The position numbers were made by a program, and so were the translations under genes. Positions 42,201 through 54,200 of a stretch of 64,000 nt of DNA are shown here, piece after piece (position 1 is the first letter of the stretch; every line of letters begins with the position of its first letter). The stretch lies in NCBI RefSeq assembly GCF_905163445.1, contig NC_053205.1, positions 1,798,001-1,862,000 on the forward strand, given 5' to 3'. The notes under the pieces were generated by a model, which saw only the letters and a program-made list of their open reading frames with translations, was not told the origin of the DNA and ran no database searches. Source of the stretch: Pararge aegeria. Taxonomy: Eukaryota; Arthropoda; Insecta; Lepidoptera; Nymphalidae.

Positions 42201-45200
42201 TTTCTAATAACGTAAATCTACGTTATCCCACAGATCGGCCAATCCCTGCAAAAGTCAGATCCCGCTCGCGCGACAGAAGTGTCTGAGAGGTTGGATAAAC
42301 TGCATACGGCGTGGGAGGCGCTAGTCGCAGCGTCGCGCGACAAAGGCTCCAAGCTGCGACAGGCGTCGCAGCAGCGACAGCATAGACGGTGAGTGCACAG
42401 CTCTATAAAAAAAAATAGGTACTTTATTTAGTTGCATCTTTTGAATTTCTATACAACGTGTAACCGAATTACAGAACACTGATGAAGGGTGCATTAGTTT
42501 ATTTCATAAGTATTTATTTTCCCATATAAACTAATTCAAAACATTCTGTGTTTACTTTTGACAACCCTATTAAAGATAAAAACCCAACACGCTCATAGTA
42601 CCTACGCTACGCGACGCGTACCACAAACACTATTAAGGTTTCTATTTCACAGATAAGTCTCAGAGACAGTAAATAATGTACCTCTAAAGCCTGTAAAGTA
42701 ATAAATTTCGGTTTTCATTTACACGGTTTATAAAGCATTACTTCATTACTTTTGATGTGGCATTCTTATTTAAGACCTCCGCAGTGGCCATGGCTGCGTG
42801 TTTTATAAATGGGAGGTCCCATATTCAACTCCTGGTAGGGGCGATTATATGTTTCGATACGATGCCGTGAAAACCGATTAGAAGTTCAATGTAACTGCCT
42901 TACTTACTAACAAAGTGAATCATATCCCGGTAAAACGAAATTTTCACCTGGGATTTTCGAAAAACAAACAAACGCTGATGAATTCTCGGGCAAAAAAGTA
43001 TGTTAAAACTTATATATTTTTTTAAATGTATATATACATTTAACGGCAATCACACCCGAAAATAAGTGAAGATGCCTCTAGATTTGAAGGAATCCTTATT
43101 ATAGTTATCGCGGAAGACGGGGCATTCCAGATCTTTGCGGTGCTAATTAGGAACAAAATATAAAACAACCCCTCTTCATCATCAGATCGATTGAGGATGC
43201 GAAGGCGCGCCTGGTGGAACTAGAGCGGTCGTTGACCAGCCGGGAGTTAGGCACCGACCTGAGGTCTTGCAAGCGACTGCTGATACAACACCAGGTATGT
43301 ACATACTACCTATTTATTCACCCTGTCTGGGCGATGATCTCAATGGCTGTGGTCATATTAGTGGGAGGTTCCAGACTTTTAGAGTAAACTTTGGGAGTGA
43401 GCATATTGCTATGATACTTAACTTTTCATTTTTCGGCGTGCGTGCGTGCGTACGTGTTATGTATTATAAATTTGTTACTTAAAATATCACAGTTTCATTT
43501 TCTAGCAACCGGAGATCGGGTTGATGTAAATATTTTATTTTTTCCTACACTTGATAAACATATCGGATGAAATGAAAAATGAAAATGAAAAATGAAAAAT
43601 TATTTATTTGTTATCTACATTTCATTACAAAACAATAGGCTAAGACCTCCATTTAAGTTTGGAAAAAACCTGTATTTGGAGGTCTCGCTCTTTCCCATAT
43701 AAAGTTTACACATATACTAATAACATGACTTAACCAATTTAATACATTTTATAATTTTATATTTTTTTTTTTTTTTGTTTAGAATTTAGAAATGATCTGT
43801 TTTATGCACTTGTACAATCTACAATTTTGTTTCAGGCCCTCGAGCAAGAACTGAACCAATGCGAGCAACGTGCCGAAGCCCTAGTAGCGCAGGGCTCCGA
43901 TCTTGTGTCCAGCGGCCACTTTGACGCGGCGGCTATCGAGCGAGACTGCGCAGCCTTATTGCAAGCGGCCCGGGCGCTTCGCCCCCACGCAGTGGAGCGG
44001 AGACAGGCATTAGAAGCTAGCTTAAGGTAAGGATTTAAAATTAATAGCTGTTGGCGCCGTTTTTGGTGCTTTTTAAAGAATAGTTCATTTGTGTTCGTGG
44101 GGTTCAAATTACGCAATGTCTATCTCCAGGATATGTAGCAAAAAATTTTAATGTTAAATTTTGCCCGGACGAAGAAGATTTTGCGTCTAATATTTTTCTC
44201 ATGAAGCAACGATACTCCTTTGCTTGCCGGAAAAGAAAAAGCCCAGTAAAAGAAAAAGCCCGGTAAAAAAATTGGTTGCCTGTAAAGTCGGTATACGGGC
44301 GAAAGTTTTACGTGACAACGACTTTGAGTGGTAAAATAATTTTAATGTGAATATTCATTCGTATAGTAGGAAGAAGGATGAAATAATAGTAACAATTTAA
44401 AACATTTATTTATACAAAGAATTATATTTAAAACATTAATTTATACAAAGAATCTCGCACTGAATTTCATATTAACAAAATTTTATTTTTACCTTTACAC
44501 ACACATACGTATTTATATACAAATATACATACAATAACTTGCAATACATTTGCGTACAATGAAACAGCGTTTACTACAAAGGGACGCGTGCCTTTCACTT
44601 TTTATGTCTGTCTCTCTCGCTCTTAGGCGGGCTAACCATGCCCGAGTGGAAGGGACGCGTGCCTCTCACTCGCTCTCATTGTGAGCGCATAACGTGAGCG
44701 GAGCGTAACGCAGTTTCTTGAAGTGTCACCCGGCAAACCAATTTATAAGACGTTGTCACGTCAAAAATAGTGTAAACGTTAACCATTATCAGCTTTACGC
44801 ATAGCAAACCGAATTGCACATTCATGCGTTCAGTAGTTTGCCCGTGATGTGTGAACAGACAAAAATTAAATCAAATCTGTTTTGAAATAAAATACTCATA
44901 TAATAATTTAAGATCTGTTTTAAGTAGATGTTTACTTTAATAATTTATTATAAGTAGGTAGTTACATAAGTGCGAGTGCCGCACAGCTGTTTAGCCTCGC
45001 GAGAGAAAAGGAAAATTATCAAAAACTGACGGCCAACCGTCACTAGCTGGAGAGGCACCTAAAGAAGAAGAGGTACATAAGAAAAGATTCTCGAGTATCG
45101 TACAGTCTTTAGTTAAAACCGAAATTGAAAACCAATTCATAACTCCATGGTGGATTATTAAACACGCTTTACTTCCCCGTTTCTATGTGGTATTCTGTAA

Positions 45201-48200
45201 AATGATTTTCAAGGGATCTCACTGAGACACAAAACACATGGTAAGAATATCCTTAATTTTGCAGACTTCACAAATTCGCGGCGGAGGTATCAGGCGAGCT
45301 TGACTGGGTGTCCGAGCGCAAAGCAGCCGCCTCCTCCACGGCATTACCCAACGACCTTCACGCTGCTCAAGCGGCTCAAAAGAAGCACGCCAAGCTCCGA
45401 GCGGAGCTACTGGGCCGGAAGCCGCTGATACACCGCGTGCTGGAACAAGGTCGCGAGCTGCAGGGCGGGGACCAACATCCTCAGGCTTTGAAGGTTTGTA
45501 CCCTCTACAGTATAAGACCTCATCTCAGCTCGAATGGCTTAAAAGAAGCATGCCGAGCTTTTTGTCGAACTTCTGGACAGACAGTCGCTGATATATCATG
45601 TGCTGGAACAAGAACCCGACGAGCTACACCCTCAGGCTTTTTTGGGGCTAGTATCCTCTCCAAGCACCTCGAATGGCTCAAAAGAAGGACGCAAGGCTTT
45701 GCCGAGCATATGGCCGCCTATATATCACATGTTGAAACTAGATCCCGAGGAGCTACACCCTTAGGTTTTGAAGTCCTCCATGCAGCTCGAATGGCTCAAG
45801 AGAATCACGCGAATCTTTGAGCCCAGCTCAAGCGGCCTAAATATCACGTGCTGAAACTAGATCGAGAGGATTTACTCGAGCTTTAAAGGTTAGTACCCTG
45901 TATAGTTTAAGACCTAATTACAGCTCGAGTGGCTCAACAGTAGCATGCCAAGCTTTGACTCGATGATGATCTGCACGGTACAACAATTATTAACTCATTA
46001 GTATTTAAAAAAAAAAAAAAAAAAAAATATTTTAAGTAGGCCTAATATAAGCACTTTTGAAACGTCAAGTCTGTCTGTGTGTAGTGACTCTACCACCGGT
46101 TCGGAAGGCAGATTCTACCTAGAAGAAGCCGGCAAGAAACTCAGCAGTTGCTCTTTTCCAATATCAATTTACATTTCACATTTTACAAATAACTTTTATC
46201 CTGTTCACAGATCAAACAACTCTGCAATGAATTGGAAGAAGCCTATTCCTCGGTGTCACACGCTGCTGAAGAGAGGGCAGCTCGGTTGGAAGCAGCTTTA
46301 AAAGCTCAGCAGTTCCTGCACGACGCACTGGAGGTGGACTCCTGGTTGGCCGACAAGGACGCGGCGTTGTCTTCCGCAGATGTCGGCAATGACAGACACA
46401 GGGCCACGCAACTCCTTACCAGGCATAAGGTGAGGAACTTCCGATGGACCTAGAAGATTCATCATCATCATATCAACCCATTACCGGCCCACTACAGTTC
46501 ACGGGTCTCCTCCCACACTGAGAAGGGGTTAAGGACGTAGTCCACCACGCTGGCCCAGTGCGGATTGTAGAACTCAGGCATGTAGGTTTCCTTACTATGT
46601 TTTCTCTCACCGTTGAAGCAAGTGATATTTTAAATACTTCAAATGCACGCAACTTAGAAAAGTTAGAACACACACACACCCGAAAGTTAGGTAGAGCTCG
46701 CTAGAAGATTCGTTGTTTCTTGATTATGTAGTCAATGATTATCAATTACCACAGACCAAAACTATGGAATAAATAATGAATTAGGATACAGTTTCGTAGG
46801 TGGTAGGCTTGTCTGTGATGTGCAATTACCAAGGAAAAGAACTGCAGACGAGTAAAAAAAAAATAAGATTGTCTTTCTACGTAGAAACAGTTTTCTGATT
46901 TATTTTTAGAGTGATAATCAAATATCACTGGTTTTAAAGCTGAAGAAAACATCCTGAGGAAACCTGAATGCATCAGGGTTCTCAGAAATGTTCTCAAGGG
47001 CATGTGAAGTCCACCAAACCACACTTGGACTGTGTGGTGGACTACGGTCTAGACTCAAGAGGAGACCTGTTCCAGCACTTAACACATTTTGTCTCTTTCA
47101 TCAGGCCGTGGAACTGGAGTTGGACACGTACGCCGCGATCATCTCAGAAATGGGACACGTCGCAGCATCGATGGCGTCAAGTGGTCACCCCGAAGGGGCG
47201 GCGCTAGTGAGTCGGCACGAACAGCTGGCGGACACGCTCGCACGTCTACAACGGAAGGCGGCGTTGCGACAAGCCGCGCTCGTCGAGAGTGTTTGCAGGT
47301 GAGTGGTCACCGCCACCAATTCAGCAGTAGAATTTTTGTGACTAATCCCGTCTTTGAGGTACTTACAACCATTTTACAGCTTTTTGTCACTGAGCTCGTC
47401 CTGCAGGGCTAGCACGGGCAAGAGATAAAGATTATATCCTCCGATTATATCACCTGCAAAGGGATATAATTAACGTGTTCACCTGCTAAAGCTATGGAAT
47501 ATGGAGTAGGAGAACTTTACCCCCGTTTATAATAAACACACATGTACGCTTCTGTACATTAAAACTGTTGCTGCTGGATTGGTTGGGTAGTAGTAGGAAA
47601 ACTCCGGAGAAACTTCTTGTTCCTTTATTAAGGTAACGCTACCGCTTGCCGTTGGGAACTGACCCGGCTTACAATCGGGTGCGGTATTTATCTACCATTC
47701 GTCACAAATGTATAGGCCCTCTGATTAGTTCTCTTCTCTCAGCCAATCAGAGGGCGTTATTTCGACCAATCACAAAAATTTAATTTCTAAATATACTAAT
47801 CTCTAAGTGCTATAACAAATATTTAATGCTATTACTATAAAATAAATCTATTTACATATTAATACCACAATTAAACACACGAAAATACTGTCTTTAACAA
47901 ATCACTCTGTGGGCGGCGTCCTGTCTCTTTCCAACCCACGCGCCCCTCAATACCTTTGTCCTGCTTACGCCTATATCGTCCCGCACAACACATTTATTAT
48001 TTCGACTTGTACTCCAGTATGCTGAGATTTGATAAAGCTGTGGGAGAAAATAAATTTACATCCTTTCCCCGGGGATATAATTGTCTCCTACCCATGCTAG
48101 CCGTACTGGAAGTACTACCACTTTGCTTATTTCTACCGCTAAGAAGCATTGTTGTAATGCTGTGTTCCGGTCTGAGCACAGATTCGGGCGTTCGTAAATT

Positions 48201-51200
48201 TTAGGGAACTCTTGACTGTTAACTGACGCTTGACAGAAAAAAAAAAATATATTCGGTTTTTTTTATACTAATCTTAATCCATAACAAAAATGAAAATTAT
48301 GATAATACAAACACAAAACACCACACATTGTGGCAATAACCATAGACAAGTTAGGTTATATGAGCTGCCTAGTGAAAATCTTGATTTTGTGTTTGTATTA
48401 TCATATTTTTGTGTTTGTATTATCATATTTTTAATTTTTCATATGAATAGAAGATTATTAAAAAACGGAATTTTTATTTTTTTCTGTCAAGTGTGAAGCC
48501 GAAAGTCTTCTTTGATCTGGTGTTACTTACTTAGGAATTGTCTTTTCTATCGTTAGTGAAAACGGGCTAATACATTTCTTTTTTAATGTATTGTAAGTGA
48601 GCGGGTGGTGATTCTTTTGTTATATGTATTTTGTTTGCTGTAGGCATGAATACTTGGCGGAGAGTGCAGAACTGGAGAGTTGGATCCAAGAGCAATACGC
48701 GGCTGCGTCCAGTGAAGATTACGGTCAAGATTATGAGCATCTTTTGGTAAGACTTCCCATATCGTCCGGCTTAATTTGTTGTTGTCTTTTCAGACCAGAG
48801 GGCGTTTGGAATTCCATAGAATATAACCTCATCACCATCATGTTAACCGATGGACGTCCAATCCAAATCCCAAATACCATGGTCTTGTGCCGCTTGGGTC
48901 CAGCGCCCACTGCGACTCGCTTGATGTCATCCATCCACCTCGTTGAGGGTCTACCAACGTCGTGTTTACGGGTGCGGGGTCGCCATTCCAGCACCTTGGG
49001 ACCCCAAAGTCCATCGGTTCTCCGAGCTATGGGCCCCACTGTAGCTTTGCGACTCTTTGAGCTATATCGGTTACTCTGGTTCTTCCATGAATCTCCTCAT
49101 TCCTGATTTGATGACGTAGCGATACCCCGAACATAGCTCTCTCCATCACCCGCAGAATTACCCTGAGCCTTCTTATAAGGTATAACTTACGCACCAATAA
49201 AAAAAAGCTTGGATACAAGCAGGCTATACTTTGCGTATTTCAATGATATTTTTAAATTTAATTTGCTATACTCTGCGAAAAGCATGAGAATCTGTGTGGT
49301 ATAATTTATAATTTCTCCAATCCTTATACCAAACAAATCTTCACGCACGCACGCACGCCCGCATGCAAATTTCCATACGAAACCGGAGCATCCTCAGGAG
49401 ATGTTGACTTTACAATGAATAATTGTTAATTAAGCTTAATTTTCATAAATAAAAAGCTATCTTTCCTTATAGATTTTACGCTCCAAGTTTGAAGAGCTCC
49501 GCCATCGCGTCGAGAGCGGCGCAGAACGGTTCAACCAGTGTGAAGAGCTGGCCAAGAAGCTGCTGGCTTCCGAGAGCCCGTACATTGCTGATATCGAGAA
49601 GAGGCAGGAAGCTCTTGGGTGAGTTAAGAAATTTTTACTTTCCCTTATAAGAAACCGGAATTGAAGCGTTGATAGCCAGTAGGACTTCGACTCCACTTTT
49701 TTCCAATCCCGGCATGTACCTTTAACTTCTAAGTTGTATGCGTTAAAATATAACTTGCTTCACCTTGCTTGCCTTGTTAAGGCGCAAAGGAAGGCCAAAC
49801 AAATACACATTTTTAATGTTAGCAAGATTTTTTTTTTAACTCCGTATTGCACACCAAAAAATAAGCCTAAAGCATTACGTCTACCAGCCGACCTTGGGAC
49901 GTGCGGGAAAAAACGAGTGTGGGTGTAACAAAAACAAAATTTATGATAATATAAAGTGTTACACGATATATATTTTATTTTACTTCATTTATTTATTCGT
50001 AATCAACAGCGCTACAATAAAAATTGATTTATAAATACTTTCACTTACGAGTAAGTGTCCCATGCTAATGTCGCGGCAGCCTCACATCGGTCCGCACATT
50101 GTGTCGTTTAGTTGTAAGTTAGTTTAAAAATACATTATAGTTTTTAAATTTTAATAATAGTTTTGGACGATTTAGGTTTTGTTTAACCCTGCGCTGCAGC
50201 TTATATAACTGAGTTAATTACATAAAAATGAGAACAAGACGTAAATAAAACAAGGAAAGCAATTCGCATAGAGATATTGTTTTACATAATATGTAGATAC
50301 ATAATATTAATAGGTATATATATATGGATTGGTATAACAAAGAAGATAAGACCTTTGTTAGAAGTACCTTATCCTTTCAGGGAATCCTGGCAACGGCTGG
50401 TCGACCAGATCCAATCCCGTGGAGCCAGACTGCACGCCGCTGGGGAAATCCATCGCTTCCACCGCGATGCCAGCGACCTTTTGGCAAGGGCCGCAGACAG
50501 AAGGGCTCAATTAGCCCCTCCACCACCCCCCAGGGACCTCAGAGCTGCGACAGCGTTGTTGCGAGACCATGACACCGCGGAGAATGATCTAGTGGCAATC
50601 GATGCCCAAATGCAGGTAACTATTTTTTCAGGGTCACAAATCGATTTGCTACCATGTTCAGGAATTTTAGTACTTTTACAAGAAAGTAACCCAGAAGAGT
50701 TAAAGGTGGAAAAAATGTCAGAGTTACAAGATTTTTCAAGTATTAGAGATCTCCTGATATTTTTGAGTGCTGCGATCCGATATTTTTTTTTCCGATATTT
50801 TAGAATATTTTTTTCGATTTTTGGATGGACACTTGCCGCTAACCACCTGAGGGGTTGCAACGGCGTCACAGGGGGATTGGGGCGAGCGCGAAAATTTGTC
50901 ATGAGAAGAGCCCCAGGGCTCGACGACATCGGGGGCTCGGACCTCGGCTCGGTTCGACGTTAATCTGTTGGTGGACTTTTGGACTAATCATTGTTTAGCC
51001 CGAACGCCCCCGTGACCGTGGTAAGGATCCACGTCCGGATGACGTCAGAAATCGGGGCCCTCGTCTTCGCCGGTGAAGACGCTGTGTTGGTTGTGTGTTT
51101 GTGTGCTGTCAGGACACATTGTCGGTAATTATTTTATCATCATGGTCGTAAAGGACATGTTTCGGAGGTCGCCGCCTAGGCTCGACGTATAAGTGGAGAA

Positions 51201-54200
51201 TTAAGAATAAGGAACTATGATGACAATGATATGACCTTGGAATTTTATTCTTTAGGTTCTACAAGAAGAAGGCGCCCGACTCCAGAAGCTCTGCCCCGGC
51301 GGCAATGAGCAGCAGATTGCGATTCGCCAGCGCGCGCTGAGCGAAGCGTGGACCGCGCTGCGAAGCGCCGCCGATGAGCGAAGGCGGCTTCTCCATCAAC
51401 ACCTGAAGCTTCACCAGTTCTTCACTGAAGTGAGTTGTCCTTCCGTACCATTATTAGCATGAAGTTAGCGTCCAAATAAGGCTGAGGAATTTCACTGATT
51501 GTATGTTATGACAAAATTCTTTTTAAGTATTTGCAGTTTTTGCTTCCGATTTTGAAATAATAATTCAGTAAAATGTCAAAGATTTTTAATTCCCTCTGAT
51601 TCGTTATTTTTCACTGGCGCATATATTAGCGATGTTACAAGAAGTCGATATCTTCGTCCTTTAATTATGTTGCTCCACCAGGTCCGCGACCTGGCCTCTT
51701 GGTCGAGCGCTTTGCGCGGGGAAATGTCTTCGAGCGGAAGCGCGCGCTCGGCCGCGGCTGCGCAGGCGCAGCGAGCGCATCACGACGCGTTGCGCGCAGA
51801 GATAGATGCGCGCGACGACAGCTTCCGCGCCGCACTCGCCGCTGGCCAGGCACTCATCGCCGACGGACACCCCAACTCACAGGTGACCAAACTGCTGTAG
51901 CCTTAGCATAAGATTCGCACGTTCGCGATCGGGTAGACGTTTTCGCGTACCCATCTCTGTACCCTCAAAGAAAGGTGGACCTTATTTTGCTAGTTTTAAA
52001 GTTCCCATAGTAATCTTTCGTAAATTAAAGTTAATCCTATACTTCTGATTTTTATTTTACAACTGTTCTGCCAAAAGTCCTACGAAGGCAAATTTAAACT
52101 TTTTGCCATTGTTCAGTCAGTCAGTCAGAGGTGGACTGGGGAGGTTAACTGGTACTAGTCTCCTCCTTACACCCTCTCCCCCATAAGCTCAATACCTTAA
52201 TAATTAGCATAACTTAATGAATACGTAGTGAAATATCTGAACTCGCAGTGAACAATTGAATATATCCAGTTGTTCAGAGACCATCCAGTTGTTCAGCGAC
52301 CATCTAGTTGTGCAGCGATCATCCGGTTTTCAGCTATCATCCAGCATTTTAGCGAACATCCAGTTGTTCAGCGACCATCTAGTTTTTCAGCGATCATCCA
52401 GTTGTTTAGCTAACATCTAGTTGTTCATCGACCATCCAGTTTTTCTGTGTTCAGTCCAGTATTTTAACGAACATCCAGTTGTTCAGAGACGATTTAGTTG
52501 TTCAGCGACCATCCAGTTGTTCAGCGACCATGAAATTATCCAGCAAATATTGTAACGGTTCTAGCCAGGTCTATTAAAAGATGGAACACGTCATCACAGA
52601 TTTTATTTAGGGTAAAAAGGTCAGCGGTCGTGGGTGAAAGGGGCCCGTCAATTAATTCGCTTCCAAATTCTGCAGTGGGCGAGTACTGCCCTAGCTTGTA
52701 GCCGTTGATTGCGTGGCCCAGAAGAAACAGGCGGAGACACGAGGTGGTCTTCAGCTGCACCAGGAGCCGGCACGTTGGCGATGCAACGCTGGTGATCGGC
52801 GTCGGAGGTGACGTCGACAACAACAGAGTGTCGAACTTGGACCGAAGCAGGCGGAGACACGAGGTGGTCTTCAGCTGCACCAGGAGCCGGCACGTTGGCG
52901 ATGCAACGCTGGTGATCGGCGTCGGAGGTGACGTCGACAACAACAGAGTGTCGAACTTGGACCGAAGCAGGCGGAGACACGAGGTGGTCTTCAGCTGCAC
53001 CAGGAGCCGGCACGTTGGCGATGCAACGCTGGTGATCGGCGTCGGAGGTGACGTCGACAACAACAGAGTGTCGAACTTGGACCGAAGCAGGCGGAGACAC
53101 GAGGTGGTCTTCAGCTGCACCAGGAGCCGGCACGTTGGCGATGCAACGCTGGTGATCGGCGTCGGAGGTGACGTCGACAACAACAGAGTGTCGAACTTGG
53201 ACCCTGGAATTTTCGTCCAGCGTGTGAAAAATAATTCCGCTTCAACTCGTCTGATTGCAAACATGCGGCTCAGCTAAGCGGTAACTGCACAAGATGGCGG
53301 ATGCGTTGTTCACAATCAGACGGAGTTTACATTATGAGAGAGTGAGAAGCATTAAAATAAAACAAAAGACATTAAGACTAATATTAAATAAAAGATAGCA
53401 AATAGCAAAAGGTACGTGAGGTTATTAGCAAAATACAGAGAACTACTATAGTATGAAAATCTGGGAATTTATCTAAATAGGAAAGTTAATTATAAAGAAA
53501 AAAATAGGAATTAAGCTGCAGATGAAATTTTAACAAAGAATATGCAAGGATTAAGCCAAAATATGATCGATGCATGGGTCAATGTGCGAGAACAAAGAAC
53601 AAAGGTAATGAGCGTAATGGCCGACTCGCATGCGTAATGTACCTGATTAAAAGATATTCTAACGTCTAAACTTTAAGGAAACGTTCAACACTTACCCGAT
53701 ACACGGGGTTTAGATAGCTCGAGGGTAAGTAGCCTTAAGGTCAAAGGCAAAAGCAGCAATCAGGTGAGAGTCGTAAGGAAAAAAAAAATGCGGTGGCCGC
53801 ACAGCGGCCGCGCGGCGTCCAGTCTCTGGTAGAAATTCTGGGCGTCTGCCGTGCCGTGCGAAGTGAGAAAGACGCGAGCGCGGTTGGTCCCCGCGCACCG
53901 CTCCCCTCGCGCCGGGATGCGAGTTTCGCGACATTTCGGAAGATTGCCCGCGCGCAAATTCCAACAATATTAATTTATAAAATTAAATAGACATTTATTA
54001 CGTTACAATATCCAGTTTTTCAGCGACCATGAACTTGACCAGCGACCATCAAGTATTTTAGCCCCATCCAGTTGTTCAGGGACCATCAAGTTGTTTAGCG
54101 ACCATCCAGTTGTTTCATCGACAATTAAGTTGGTTAGCGACCACCCATTTGCTTAGCAACCTGTTCTCCAGTTGTTAGACGACCATCCGGTTGTTTAGCT

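Noticed and set aside
45308..45820. 170-codon frame as a long exon of kst
   Set aside because: Family alignment and a donor end exon 33 at 45493, and exon 34 continues in frame. The extra codons are a shifted reading of the decayed tandem copies.
50277..50963. 228-codon frame as a single large exon
   Set aside because: Only 50381-50615 matches spectrin, with clear acceptor and donor; the rest is intron readthrough.
52536..53277. Repetitive proteins encoded by the 120-bp repeats
   Set aside because: Openness on both strands follows from a 120-bp period inside an LTR-like element; no start context, signal or family is evident.
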